In this document: positions 1-11,820 of the stretch, piece by piece
How the letters are laid out: the number at the start of each line of letters is the position of its first letter
Position numbering within the stretch: position 1 is the stretch's first letter
Assembly: GCF_000213175.1 (NCBI RefSeq)
Contig: NW_009799179.1
Location: forward strand, 4,238,858-4,302,857
DNA length: 64,000 bases
Direction: 5' to 3'
Origin: Neurospora tetrasperma FGSC 2508
Lineage: Eukaryota > Ascomycota > Sordariomycetes > Sordariales > Sordariaceae
Program-made: the position numbers and the translations under genes
Notes under the pieces: model-generated
Databases searched by the model: none
Told to the model about the DNA's origin: nothing
Seen by the model: only the letters and a program-made list of their open reading frames with translations

Positions 1-784
1 TTGCCGCAGCATGAACTTCAATCAAGTACTCATCTGAAGCAGGTGTAGGGTCTGGAAGCTCCGTGACCCTGAGCTCTTGAGGGCTCTGAGTTAAGTGGTA
101 ATGTTAGAACCACGAAATGGGAAGATGTCCGGGATGATCGAGATAGGACATACCTTAACATACTGTGCCACCTGAATGCCTCTCATCTGGGAAGGATACC
201 TGGAGTAATAGAATGCTTTGTTAGACTGGAAAGAAGCAGACGCAGAAACACAGAGTGAGATACACAAGCAGTGAAAGAATGACAACCTATATGATAAACA
301 ACGGTATGGTTGAACAAATGCCGAATGGCCATCGCGGGGGTGACCGCTAGCCCAGTGTAAGGGAAGCCGAGGTAGCCCAGACCGGGATAGCTGATCTCTG
401 ATTGGTCACTCACCTTGCATCTCTCGGTGAGTCCACGTCTTATCGATTTCCAACAATCGATTTGCGACTTGTTGCACTCTTTCACCAAACTCTCAACCAC
501 ACCCTGCTTCAATTTTTTGATGGCGCAACCCGCTGTGCGAACTTCTCCCGACTAAAGTCGAACTTAAAACTGGGCATACGCAGCAAAGAATACAACTCTT
601 GGTCAAGCGTGCATAAACCACAAGCCGCGCGCATTCTCTAGGCAAGATTCGGCACGACTGGTCGCCCAGCTACGTAACCTCTCCGAACCGATCGCGAACT
701 GCTCGCGACAAAACAAGCCTACCCACCTAAAAGCCCGAATTGCACCGGCGAACCACCTTTTTCCCCCCTCACACATCCGCCGAG
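1..784. other. Intergenic, upstream of yth1
   Basis: No gene is supportable here. Several short open frames exist on both strands, but none resembles a known protein and they overlap each other. The last 150 bases are C- and A-rich, which suits the promoter and 5' leader of the yth1 gene that follows. Confidence 0.5.
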
Positions 785-1738
785 ATGGCGACAACAACAC
801 AGACAACAACAAACTCCCTCCCCTCTGGGGCAGGAGGACCGCAACAACTCGTCACTCAGATGCTCAACCACACCGCACCACACTATACCTTCTCCTTCAC
901 GCCCTTCCTCCAGCGCACCTACCAGCACTCTCTCCCCGCCGACCGACCCATCTGCAAAGCCTACGCCTCAGGCAACTGCCCGCTTAAATCCCACTGCCCC
1001 GAGCGCCACGTCACCACGTCGTCCCAAAACACCCATGGCGGCGGTAACACCTTCAGCGGCGGCTTCGGCTCGCTCGTCTGCAAGCACTGGCTGCGCGGCC
1101 TCTGCAAAAAGGGCGAGTCGTGCGAGTTCCTGCACGAGTACAACCTGCGCAAGATGCCCGAGTGCAATTTCTTTGTCAGGAACGGGTACTGCAGCAACGG
1201 GGACGAGTGTCTGTATCTGCACATTGATCCGCTGTCGAGATTGCCGCCGTGTCCGCATTACGAGAGGGGGTTCTGTCCGCTGGGACCGCGATGTGACAAG
1301 AAGCATTTTCGGAGGAAGCTGTGCTTGTATTACCTGGCGGGCTTTTGTCCGGATGGGAAGGGCTGCAAGGAGGGCGCGCATCCGAGGTGGACGGCGGATA
1401 AGGACATGGAGAAGCCGAGGGCGAAAGGGGAGGGAGATCAGATGCTGCTGCAGCAACAGCAGCAGCAACAACAGCAACAACATATGGGCGATGCTAATGG
1501 TATGGGTGGTGGAATGGCGCAGGCGACGGGCGCGAATGAGTATATGGACCGAGAGAGGGAGCGTGATCGGGATAACAGGGAGAGGGAGATGATGATGCAG
1601 GGACGCGATAGGGACGGTGGCGGGCATGATCGCCATAAGGATCGCTTTGGAGGCGGAGGAGGAGGAGGAGGAGGAGGCAGAGGCCGAGGAGGATGGAGGG
1701 GAAGAGGAAGGGGAGGATTCAGGGGTAAAGGTCATTAA
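785..1738 (+). CDS. yth1: mRNA 3'-end-processing protein Yth1 (CPSF30-type CCCH zinc finger)
   Basis: Predicted 317-aa, intronless RNA-binding subunit of the nuclear cleavage and polyadenylation factor, the Yth1/CPSF30 family, which binds pre-mRNA near the cleavage site and recruits other subunits. Five CCCH zinc fingers are visible in tandem between about residues 57 and 200, beginning at [20 protein letters not shown] and ending at [16 protein letters not shown]. The N-terminal block with [11 protein letters not shown] is typical of the family. The first in-frame ATG (785, context gagATGg) is taken as the start; the frame is open further upstream but lacks an ATG. The C-terminal tail is unusual in composition: a polyglutamine run encoded by CAG/CAA repeats (about 1447-1482), an Arg/Asp/Glu stretch, then a Gly-rich RGG-like end. 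The downstream DUF1776 gene is convergent, 440 bp away. Confidence 0.93.
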   Translation: MATTTQTTTNSLPSGAGGPQQLVTQMLNHTAPHYTFSFTPFLQRTYQHSLPADRPICKAYASGNCPLKSHCPERHVTTSSQNTHGGGNTFSGGFGSLVCKHWLRGLCKKGESCEFLHEYNLRKMPECNFFVRNGYCSNGDECLYLHIDPLSRLPPCPHYERGFCPLGPRCDKKHFRRKLCLYYLAGFCPDGKGCKEGAHPRWTADKDMEKPRAKGEGDQMLLQQQQQQQQQQHMGDANGMGGGMAQATGANEYMDRERERDRDNREREMMMQGRDRDGGGHDRHKDRFGGGGGGGGGGRGRGGWRGRGRGGFRGKGH

Positions 1739-2178
1739 GAGAACCTTGGTCCCAAAGCGGCCAGGAGAGATCAAATGGTACATGAACATGGCGACATATT
1801 CATGCTAGTGCTCGGGACGATGAGGAGGACAATGAAGCCGGTATCAAGGACCAGGTATGCATCACGGAATAAGGAATGGGTCACACGGCGCAAAGGCAAG
1901 GTTATATCTAGTGTATTGGCTGTAGGTTAAGTTTAGTATCACAAAGCTTGTGGGATGATTAGAGAGGATTGCTAGCTTGACATTTTCGCGGAGCTGTGAT
2001 CTGTATGTTCTTTCAAAATAGACTGAGAGGGACGAGATCCAAAACATGAACGCCGTTCCCTACCTAGGGCACCCGTAACGAAATGATAATTAACCCACCG
2101 TCTGAAATGCTATGGCATATGCCATTCTTGTAGACACTGCCTTCTTTTGTACTCTTCCAAACTATTCCCATGAAGAAT
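1739..2178. other. Convergent 3' intergenic spacer
   Basis: Between the yth1 stop and the DUF1776 stop. It should hold both polyadenylation regions; no other feature was recognised. Confidence 0.5.
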
Positions 2179-3782
2179 TTACTCCATCGGCACCGCAACA
2201 AACGACTCATTCGATGTGCGGGCCCCAGTTCCCACCTCCTCCTCATCCCCATTCTCGCTTCCCATAGACCTCACCGAGCCACCCGACCTTGGGCTATTAA
2301 ACGAGCTATGACTCGACTGCCACGCCGCCAGCTCGTCCACCGTCCGAATACCCATCATCCACGCCACCAGCCCGCGCGGCACCCAGCGTCCGACAAAGCC
2401 ATACACGCTTGCACCGAGGCCGACGCGCACAGTGCCCTTGGTAATGGACCCGTCAATCACGTCAAAAACAGCATTGTGCAGCTCCCGCAACGAGCTGCCG
2501 CGCATCCCGCGGATGCGGCCCGTGCTAATGGCCGAGCTCGACTGGGTGACAAAATTCTTGCCGTAGGCGTGGCGGGCCGAGTCGGGCCAGGGCAGCAGGG
2601 ACTCGGCGTCCTGGGGGTTCGCTTCCAGCGCGCGCAGCGGGACGCCCTGAGAGTTCCGCTCCTGCCAGTGTTCACGCGCGGCCGAGGCGGGCGTGAAGCC
2701 GGCGAAGTCAAAGGTACCGAGCTGGATGTGGGTGACAGGGATGGCGAGCGGGCGGAGCTCGGCGGTCAGGACTTCGGTGAATGCGGAGAGGGCAGAGCAC
2801 ACGGTTGCTTCGGGGGCGTGGAAGGGGGGGTTGATGGAGGAAATGATGGATGGCGTGCAGACGATGATCTTGGGGCTGTCTTTCTTCTTGTCGGTTCCGG
2901 AGGATGATGACTCGGCCGAGGGAGTAGGACCCAGGCGAGCGGTAAGCAGAGGGAGGAAGGCCTGGAGGGTTATGATAGGGTGAAGTAGGTGTGTGTTGAA
3001 GAGGTTCGCGAAGCCAGAGGGAGGAATGGTAGCGATGGGCGAGGTCTGGTAGTTCAAAGACGGAATGAGGATGACGGCCTTGAGGTGCAACCGATGTCGC
3101 TTGCTGTTGGGGACTGCCGCATGGGGTGACTGAAGGTAGGTCGCGAAACGCTCAATGGAGGCGCTGGCGCTGAGAGGATCGGTGGTGTCGACGCCCAGAG
3201 GTCGGATATCGGGGCGTGCTAGATTCTGAATGGCAATATCGTCCTCCGGTCCGCTGGATACAATGAAGACGATGAAGCCTTTCCTTTCCAGATCCAGCGC
3301 AACTGACCGTGTCAACGGTAAGTTGGCAGATCCTGCAATGACAACGACATCCATGCGTCCTCCGCTGCGCGCCCGCCTTGCGCGCCTGGTCTTCCTGGCG
3401 TGAGCGGAGACTGTGTATGACCGATATAGAATGGATCCAGTGGCTAGGACTATGGCGGTGGTGAGGACTTTGTTTCTTAATACCCAGCTCTCAACTCTAT
3501 TGTAGAGCGAAATCGGCAGCTCGGCTGAAGGCGCTGGTGGCGGCAGCCGAGGGCGGATCTGTTCTGGTACCCATTGCGAGGTCGCGAGAGTGTGTCTGAC
3601 GGTCTCGGCAATCTTGTCGACGTTCTCGTTTACGATGTTGGCGACATCTTCAGAGTAGCGCTTGATATCGCCGGGCAGGGACGATAACTATAACCGAACC
3701 AGGCCATTGTTAGTGGGGTTCTATGCGGGCACGTTGTATGTTTTCTTACCACGTCCAGAAAAGCCTGGTCGTCCGCAGACAT
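2179..3782 (-). CDS. DUF1776 family, membrane-anchored SDR-like protein
   Basis: Predicted 513 aa, complement(join(2179..3687,3750..3782)), with a 62-nt intron (3688-3749). The first exon encodes only MSADDQAFLDV; splicing to the second keeps the frame and adds 111 residues upstream of the internal Met at 3354. A hydrophobic segment at about residues 85-101 followed by an Arg/Lys cluster (to about 122) suggests one membrane anchor with positive residues on one side. From residue 123 (MDVVVIAGSANLP) the fold resembles a short-chain dehydrogenase, but the usual GxxxGxG nucleotide motif and a clear YxxxK are not evident. This is the fungal DUF1776 family; as I recall, yeast YNL181W/PBR1 belongs to it, and no reaction has been firmly assigned. 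The C-terminus is Ser/Glu-rich and low-complexity. It may be a divergent or catalytically altered oxidoreductase. Confidence 0.85.
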
Positions 3783-4252
3783 AGTGTTTCAATTATGCGT
3801 TTGCTCGAGTCCTGTGAGGTGGCGACAGTGTGATGGTCGACAAGCTCGGTGAACAAGGAGACGCGGATTGATAAGTTGGCAGCGTCGAGTGTCTCGCAGT
3901 ATGTGAATCGCGCCGGACTTGACAGTGCTTCGATAGGAATGATGATGGGGAGAAGCTTTCTTTTATCGCTTCTATCCAACCCTTGCGCACCTTATCAAGC
4001 CGAGCTACTGCATAGGTGATGCGCCCTGAGCTAACAAGGTACCCCAGCCTTTACCCCGGCGAGGGGACTCTCCACCACCAACGTCATTCCTGTGACACGC
4101 TGAAAAGCATGCGCCTTTAAGAATGAGAAATTTGATGACCTATCTGTCTAGCCTAGACCTATCACCATATCAACATCTCACAAAAGAAGCTTAAACACGC
4201 CTCTAGATCTCACACTAACATCCGAATACATAGCCCTAAGATCTGATCAGCC
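3783..4252. other. Intergenic, DUF1776 promoter side
   Basis: Between the DUF1776 start and the methyltransferase stop, both on the minus strand. No open frame of note and no recognisable element. Confidence 0.45.
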
Positions 4253-5346
4253 TCACAACTTCCTAGCAAGCACCCTCAACCTTACATAACTATACATATA
4301 CCCTCCCCCCGGCTTAGCGCATACAACCTCCAGCACATCCACCACCTCCTTGACCACCTCCTCCCTCTCCTCCTCGCTCCCCAGTGCCTGCAAAAACTGA
4401 GCAGCCATCAATCTCACCCATCCCTCCACGCCACCCACATCAGAATTTGTAGGCCTCCACTCTCTCTCTACCTTTTCCACCTTCCATCCTCCTACTTTCT
4501 CCTCCATCATCTGCCTCACCCACTCCTCGTCGGGGAAAAACCAGGGGTCCACCTCCTGTGCCCGCTTCAAACCGACTCTCCTGCCGACAGCGGCCAGTAG
4601 CGTGGCCCGGATCTCCGACACGTTGCCTAGTCCGCCCATCTCAAAGGCAAAGACGCCCCCCGGGGCAAGCACGTCGCGGACGCCCTGGAAGAAGACTTCT
4701 CGCTTTTCTTCGGGACGCAGGATCCAGTGGAGGGCGGCGTTGGAGAAGGCTTTGCTGAAGCGGACGTAGTGCAGGTGGGTTTTGGTGATGAGTTCGGTTG
4801 CGTCGAGAACTGCGACAATGTGTTGGAGGGAGAGTGAGTGACACACTTTACGGTAGGGACAGGACAGTCACATCACTTACCCTCAAACGTGCAGGTGCTT
4901 TTCAAATGCGCATTATCCGATGTCTTCTTTTGAGCAGCCTGAATCATGGCCCTGGAGCTGTCCGCGCCGTGCAAGCGTCCTCGGCCTCCCTCAAAGACCT
5001 GGGCGATCTCAAAATCAAGAACGCCATCTGGAAAGGAAAGTTTTTCACTTGTCAGTGACGCCTTGTTCGCGAGCGTCATTTTTCCCGGGATGGGGCCAAA
5101 ACTCACCACCACAACCGATGTCCAGAATCACATCGTCTTTCTGGGGATCAAGCCATTGGACAATCTTCGTGGCCAGCTTGGGGACGAAGGAGGCGGCGGA
5201 TTGATATGCCTGCGTGTTCCTTGACTGGTCAGCCGTCCATTCACACTCAAGCAGATATAGTAAAGAGGAAAGAACTGTGGTTATCCAGTGACTGGTCCAT
5301 TGCTTACCTCTGAGGACCAGTTGTCCTTGTTCTGCTGGGTCGCCAT
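4253..5346 (-). CDS. Class I SAM-dependent methyltransferase (trans-aconitate methyltransferase-like)
   Basis: Predicted 281 aa from four exons, complement(join(4253..4809,4881..5027,5107..5209,5308..5346)). All introns are GT-AG (71, 79 and 98 nt) and the phases agree. Splicing rebuilds the family motifs: motif I VILDIGCGDG spans the exon 2/3 junction, then GADSSRAMI (acidic residue for the ribose), FSNAALHWI, and VLAPGGVFAFEMGG in exon 4. This pattern matches methyltransferase-11/25 proteins related to trans-aconitate 2-methyltransferase, small cytosolic enzymes acting on carboxylates or other small molecules; the true substrate cannot be read from the sequence. The start at 5346 gives MATQQNKDNW, a plausible short first exon. 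It lies head-to-tail with its minus-strand neighbours, with no biosynthetic backbone gene nearby. Confidence 0.87.
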
Positions 5347-5990
5347 TGGTAAGTGATGGGGGTTGTCGATGTTGGTTTAGAGAAGAAAAGGGGAGAGGGA
5401 AAACCGAAAAGATCAAGTGGAAACAACCAGAGCTTTATACCCGACTACTTGGTCTCATAACATCTCAACCCCACGTACTGTTGTCTGGGGAGATACTACC
5501 ATAGGCCAAGATTGGATGAGAGGAGGCAACGAGACGGGGTGAAAGGGGTCCGATGTCGGCGACTACCCTTACATCTCTACCTCTACGAATGGAACTAGGC
5601 TGCGGGTGGGAAACTGCATGGAAGGAACGTTCCCTTGTCTCGAATCAGAAGGTCAAGCCGAAGATGAATCTCGGAAACACTGGTACAAGTCTAGGTGGAT
5701 AAAGGTCTTTATCTGCTGAAGTGGAAACTGCTAACGGTTTACGCTCGTCAAATCGGGTTGCAAATCATCAAGTCAACTCCCGTCCTGTAAGGCTCCTCTG
5801 ACTTCCAACACTATTGTGGTCAAACTATACGCTGATCATACCATAACCAATTCAATTTAGGTATAAAGACAATCAATGATTATGGATAGGCTCTCTCTAG
5901 ACCCGGGTCCACCCAACCGCCGCCAGGTACTCCTACGCCCTAGATCTCATCTTTTGGCTTTGAAAGGCGATGTATGTGTTTTTGGGCTTC
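5347..5990. other. Intergenic, methyltransferase promoter side
   Basis: About 640 bp between the methyltransferase start and the amidase stop. No coding region or repeat recognised. Confidence 0.45.
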
Positions 5991-7898
5991 CTAATCCACC
6001 ACGTTATTCAACAGCTCTGGGTCAAACAGCTTGTACTTGTCCTTTCCAAGCGCATTCTCGACTCTCTTCATTACCGCCAGGACCTTCTCTTCTTCTAAAC
6101 GGCGGCCAATAATCTGCACACCGACTGGAAGTCCATGCATGCGCTCGGCGTCATAGTGTCTGTAAGCTCTGGTCGCGATACCGTTCAGCCTCTTATGGTC
6201 AAAGGTGCTCGGGAGCTTATCGAGCGCACTATCGACATGCGTGACGGGGATGATGCCGGCTGTGTAGTCGAGCTGATGAGAAAAGAGTGTTTGTGTCAGT
6301 GAGGCTCTCCGTTTGGGAAGGTAAGACACTCGTGGAAGAACTCACCAAGTTAAAAAGAAAGCAATATCCGCAATTGCTGAAGGTATCCTTCGAGGCATCG
6401 TGCGGAATGGCAGGCAGCGCATTTGGCGGTGAAATAAGCACATCGAACTGCTTCCTGTTCCAGTACTCGAACCACTCGGCCCTGTACGCCTCTCTCTTCT
6501 TGACCTCCCCCCAGTTCTCGGCAGCCGAGATGGGCCTCGTCTGCTTCACCAGCTCTGCCCAAAGGTTGTCCCTTCGAATGTACTTTATCCACAGGTATGA
6601 CAAATACCGGACGATGCTTGGCCACTTGCCAAACGACAGCAAGCTCGCTCCCGAGTCCAGCCACTCCCCGAACCTCCTGTACGAGTTGAACCACCATCCA
6701 CCATCCGCATTCAGCAACAACGCCCCCATCCGCAACGCCTCGAACATATCCGGCGCATCCTCCATCTCCACAATCTCATGCCCTTCTCTCCTCAATGCCT
6801 CCTCCACCGTCTCCAGCGCCCGCTTGCATGCCGGACTCGGATCAACCACTTTGTCCGTCCTCAACACGCCAACCCTCAGCCTCCTCTCCTGATCCGCAAA
6901 CTCCTCTACTACTTCATCCCTCCACGCAAGCGGGTGAACAGAGTGATCGTACTTCCACGGCTTCATCCCAATCACCGCCTTGGTAAAATAGCTTAAATCA
7001 TCCAGCGTCCTCGCCATCGGTGAGTAAACACTAGGCACGCCTTCCTGACCGGGCATGCTGGTCAGGATGCCCGCCTTGGGCCAGCGCCCCGTCGCGCACC
7101 TCAGGGAATAACACCCGCTGAAATGGGCCGGCACCCTGACGCTGCCCGCCACATCACTACCGATGCCGATGCGTCCGCCACAAGCCAGGAGCGCCGACTC
7201 GCCGCCCGTCGAGCCGCCGGGCGAGTACGCCTTGTTGTACGGGTTCGTGCAGCGGCCCCACACGTCGTTGGTGCTCTCGTAGCTCAGCAGGGAGATGGGC
7301 AGGTTGGTCTTGACATAAGGGACGGCGCCGGCGTCTTTGAGAAGACGCACCATCGGCCCGTCCTGCGGGTTCTCGGCCTTGTTCCCGACGAAGGAGGAGT
7401 ACCCGACCGTCGTGTCGAAGCCGCCTACGATGATGGTGTCCTTCAGGCTGACGGGGATTCCGGCCAGGGGACCCTGGAGGTTGACTCCCTTGGAGTTTTT
7501 GAGGGAGTCCTCGGCGGCGGAGATGAGGACCTCGGTCAGGCAGTTGGTCTTGAGGTGGGCTCTGACGGCAACCTTGCCGTAGGTTTGGAGTACTGAGATT
7601 GGTGATATGGCATTGGACTGGACGCCGGACACGAGTTCGGCGATGGGCTTGTTAATGGTGTCGAGGTCTTTGCCAGACAAGGCGGCATGGTATTCCGGAC
7701 CGAGCGAGGAGATGCGTTCTTTACGCTCGGCTCGTTTAAGATTACTGTTTGAAGTAGTCTGGGGTTAGCAAGAGGATCACACACTTTGATTCCAGTGATC
7801 TAAAGAGCCCTAAAAGCCAGGCTTTCTATATATATGATTGGGATGGATACTACTGACCAGTCCCGCTTGTGGCGGAGGTAATCCGAAAGGAAACTCAT
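5991..7898 (-). CDS. Amidase (acetamidase / fatty-acid-amide-hydrolase-like)
   Basis: Predicted 579 aa, complement(join(5991..6272,6346..7758,7854..7898)), with introns of 73 and 95 nt. The first intron has a tgCTAAC branch-like site just before its acceptor. It is an amidase-signature enzyme expected to hydrolyse small or fatty amides to acid plus ammonia. The Ser-cisSer-Lys triad is visible: Lys at about 121 (VSLKD), cis-Ser at about 198 (PGGSTGGE), nucleophile Ser at about 221 (SDVAGSVR); the spacing resembles FAAH, one residue shorter between the serines. The signature's second serine is Thr here. The short first exon (MSFLSDYLRHKRDWS) supplies the only good in-frame ATG; its donor GTAGTA is imperfect, so the extreme N-terminus is the least certain part. 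There is no secretion signal, so it is probably cytosolic. Confidence 0.87.
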
Positions 7899-9409
7899 CG
7901 TGTCAGTGTACTTGCTCACTGCTCACTAAGCTTTCACCACGATCGAAACGATACTCGCTGAAAGATCCAAAAACAAGGGGTTGTGATCTGTATGTATCGG
8001 TGCTGTCGACGTTGCCGTGGTTGATAGCTCCTAGGGGCGATGCTGAGCTGAAGACGCGCCGGTTGATTTGTGGGAGGTGGAGATTGGATGAAGCTACTCA
8101 GACCTGAAGAGTATTAACACCGTCTATAACGAATAGGTAAGGCGAGGTGAGGCCGGTGTAAATAGTTCGGGTTACATGTAACAGAAGTGAAGGGTAAGTT
8201 GACAAAAGTAAGCCCCAACAACAACCCCCTCACGCGGGGGGTGACTGCTCTTGTATAAGTGATAACGGCCAAGCCAATGGCGGGTACCTTGAAGCGGTTT
8301 GGTGAGAAATGGGAAGCTGCAAGGGGACCCGAGGTCCTACCTAGAGGTAGCCATCCGAGAACAGATAGCGTCCAGGATAAGCAGTTGCACTTCTTCAATT
8401 GGACTGAGCTTTATCTCCCTATCGGCGTTTTTGGTTAAGCGTGGACAAAGAGTGCCCTTCGGACATTGTTCCTGTTAATCTTCCCCGCGTTTGAGGTCAC
8501 ACGTGTGGTATGTTTGGTTACTGGTCACAGGTGCCTAGGTATCATCCAATTGTTAAGCTGTCCCTCATGGACCCGGCGTATCTTTTCCCTCCCAGATTCC
8601 TAGCTCCTGCCGAATTGTTGCACTACAGAAGTAATTACCGTAGAGAGAAATCAGACCGATCATAATCCTAGATACTTACCTTTAGAAAGTATACTATACA
8701 AGAATTCAGATAATCTGTGTACCTCGGAAAGTGTTTCATTGTCGTGGATTATCATGCAATTGTTTTGTCCGCTCAAAAGCTGACGGTGGGTGAGTGCTTA
8801 AGCCGTCCTAAGCCGAGACCTCCGCGTTGGCGAGCCTGTACTTAAGTGTACCGATACCGGGCATAGTATCACTGCCGTAGCTCAGTCAACTGACTTCCGG
8901 GGTTGATTAGCATGACAAGAATAAGAAGACTCCATACCGCTCATCTGTGCATGGCGGAGTCTCCAGAAATTATAACGTAGCTGACATCTCAGTCTGCCCA
9001 AAATAGCACCCACCACCCGACGGATCCAAACCACCAATTAAACTGTAGCTTCCGTACTTAAACGTTCTGTATTCTTCACCCAGTATGATGCCTGCCAACA
9101 CCACTGTAGATGCAATAACAAATTGACCTGGCCGCTCTTGCCTTGACGATATAGAAGAATGTGGAGAGAACCAAGAGCCCAAGGGGCAAGTTCTCTCACA
9201 CTGGGCAGCGAAACATCAAAGTTATAGGACCAAAACCTCAAACCCTCAAGACATCACCCCTGTCCGTTCTCCTCCTCTTGCATGCTTTCCTATCTTCCAT
9301 TCGACGAGAAACCACAAATATGTCTTGTCTCAGCACACGTCAAAGATATCTATTTGTGAAAGGATCCGTGGGTTGTGCTAGATCCTTGCGACAACAACCG
9401 CCTAGCGAC
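7899..9409. other. Intergenic, about 1.5 kb
   Basis: Upstream of the amidase and downstream of cac2. Only short overlapping frames on both strands, without recognisable protein similarity. No tRNA, repeat array or transposon end seen. Confidence 0.5.
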
Positions 9410-11820
9410 CTACGCTTTAGCCACGTCGCTGTTACTGGACCCGTTAGTCGTAGACGATGCCCCTCCGCTGACCAAGGTAGGCGCGATGCGTCTCCGTTTG
9501 GGTTGTTGGCTATTCTCCGCGTTATTCGCCTCGCGAGAATCGCTTGACTCCCTCTTCAAGCTAGTGGAGCCAGCACCACCGCTCGAACTCTGCGGCGTCT
9601 CAGGAGGGGTCACAACGGGCAAGCCCGTAACCTTGCCCGAATTGGTGGCGGTGATGCTTGGCACTTGGCCAGAAATAAGCGGTGGGTTGCTCATAACCCC
9701 GCCCTGTGATGTAGAAGCTTGAGTAATGGCAGAACTAGTCGAGTTGGATCGTGCCGGTGAAGGGGGCGGCGGGTTCACGAAGGAAGCAGCTGTAGGTGGC
9801 GAAGGCGCCGTAAAAGAGCTCGCAGAGTCCCTATGGCGATGGTTGGTACCGTTGTGAAACGGGGATGGGGGAGCAAACACCCCCGAGGGATTGGGAAGAG
9901 ACGTGTTCTGGTTCGACGTGGCTCCTCCAGAGGACAGTGAATGTCGTGGACCAATTTCTCCAGTATACGGTGTACCCAACTCTCCAGGCAAAAAGGACAG
10001 GGTGGAACAGAACCCATCCGACGAGGATATCAACAGCGTCAAACCATCAGTCGACCTACAACTTATATTAGTTTGCGAAGGCTCAAGGAAGCAAAAGGAA
10101 TAACTTACCAGGTAAGGTCCGTAAAAGTGGCGCAGTGCAAGTTGCTCACAACGCAGATAGGTGTGTGTTGCTGGGTGTCGTACAGAAGCACTGAGTCTTG
10201 GGTGGCTACAGCGTAGACCATACGATATGGGAGCGCGAACGCCGACTTCGGTCCAGGGCTCTGCACTGAAGCCTCCGTCGATCCTGAAACCGAACTTTCG
10301 GTGGGCACTGGAGGAGGTGGTGGCTCCATCACGGACGGAGCTGTTGAGGGCTTTGCTAATGGTTCAGGCAGTGAAGGTATCGGCTCCTCGGCTGATGAAG
10401 TATCAATGGTGATGTGTTTGGTGACGGGCGGTGACTGTCTCAAGGTGTAGATGATTGGGGAGCATCTGACGGCGACAGACGGCTTCTTGTGTCCGGGTAA
10501 ATGGGCAATGGGTGGCTTGTTGATGCCACCTCGCGTGTATATGTATACCGTATTAATGACCTCGTACGAAGGTTTCCCGCCATCCACCTGATGCTGAGTC
10601 TGATACTGACCAGCAGGTGTCAGGAGCAGACTTCCGTCAGGTGTGAAGGTCAGTCTCCGGAAAAATGAAGTTAGAGTCTCATTAGCATAAAGGCTCGCAT
10701 TCTTCATGCCCAGGCCGTAGCTTGAAGAGTGCGGTTTGGGAGAAGCTTCGATAGGCATAACAGCTGGCAAAGGCATGGACGGTGCGGGTGACACTGATCG
10801 CCTGGACGAGAACGACGATCTCCGGCTATGGCTGATGACACTGGGAGGGTTCATAGGCAGGGCCATCGAAGTGGGAGTACCCGGGATGGAAGGGTTTGGG
10901 GATCCAGCAACAGCACTGGGATCCAGGGATGTAAAAGCTTGCCGGTTACCGAACTCGGGCGGAGCTGGGCTGTGTGAGGATATCCTGCGAGGAGGAAGAT
11001 CTGTTTTGGCGTGGCTGGCAATCTTTGGTGGCTTGTCGTCGTGGTTGTTGGCGAGGGTATACTGGCCATCCTTGGTCCTGAGCGAGTAGATATGTACCGA
11101 TCGATCGGAAGATTGTGTCGCGATGTACTCGTTCAGAGGATCCCATGTAACGCCCTGGACGTAGTGGCTATGTTCGGCAATCTGGCGCACGAGTGTGCCC
11201 GTCGAAGCGTTATAGATGCGCGCAACATTGTCCATGCTGCCGATGATGAAAAAGGCAGCATCCGGGGACCAGGCAAGATCATATATCTCTGTGCCCAGGG
11301 ACCGGCACATGTGCTTTGTCCTCCATGTTTCCTTGTCTTCGAGGCCTTCGTTTCCGAACGTCGCGTGGTGAGTGTCTGATGGAACCCACAAGATGACATT
11401 GCCGTCATCTCCAGCAGAGGCAAGGAGTTCACCTAAAAGGGGCCTTGTTAGTACACGAAGAAGCGAGCTAAGGGATCCGGAGAGCTGGTGGCATGCCACG
11501 AGGGCAAGGGAAACGTACCTTTGGGGGCCCAGCGAACGACGTTGACTGCTTGTGTATGTTTGGACAGGGTTGCCAGGTACTCGACCCTACGATTCTCGCC
11601 ATCCTCCTCTATTCTCCATAGCTGTCGCAATCATAACAATCAGTATGGGTCCAAAAACCTGAACGCAAGGGCGGGACAGGGTAGATTGCATTACTCGAAC
11701 ATTGTTGTCTCCGGCGGCGGTAGCTAAGCGGCCCTTGCCTCCGGGTTCGAAATGGGCAGAGTAGATGGGGTACGGATTGTTTTCGTGGTGCCAGTTGATG
11801 ATTAACGGAGTGGCTTTCAT
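9410..11820 (-). CDS. cac2: Chromatin assembly factor 1 subunit B (Cac2 / p60), WD40 protein
   Basis: Predicted 732 aa, complement(join(9410..10055,10109..11432,11519..11621,11695..11820)); introns of 53, 86 and 73 nt, all GT-AG with matching phases. CAF-1 deposits new H3-H4 on replicated DNA together with its p150 and p48 partners. The N-terminus MKATPLIINWH, followed by GRLATAAGDNNVRLW across the first splice junction, is diagnostic of the p60/Cac2 subunit. Further WD repeats are clear: NVVRWAPKGELLASAGDDG, IYDLAWSPDAAFFIIGS and VQGVTWDPLNEYIATQSSD. A Ser/Pro-rich insertion separates these from the later propeller blades (LTFTPDGSLLLTP, CATFTDLTW). The C-terminal 200 residues are low-complexity, Ser/Pro/Thr-rich, with a basic KRRRIAP motif that could be a nuclear localisation signal. 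Confidence 0.92.

Noticed and set aside
968-1789. 273-aa antisense frame over yth1
   Set aside because: Shadow of the Gly- and Gln-rich yth1 coding strand (poly-Ser, poly-Leu), with no independent signal.
2179-7898. Secondary-metabolite cluster (methyltransferase, amidase, SDR-like protein)
   Set aside because: No backbone synthase, regulator or transporter adjoins them. The DUF1776 protein is a general fungal protein and the order looks incidental.
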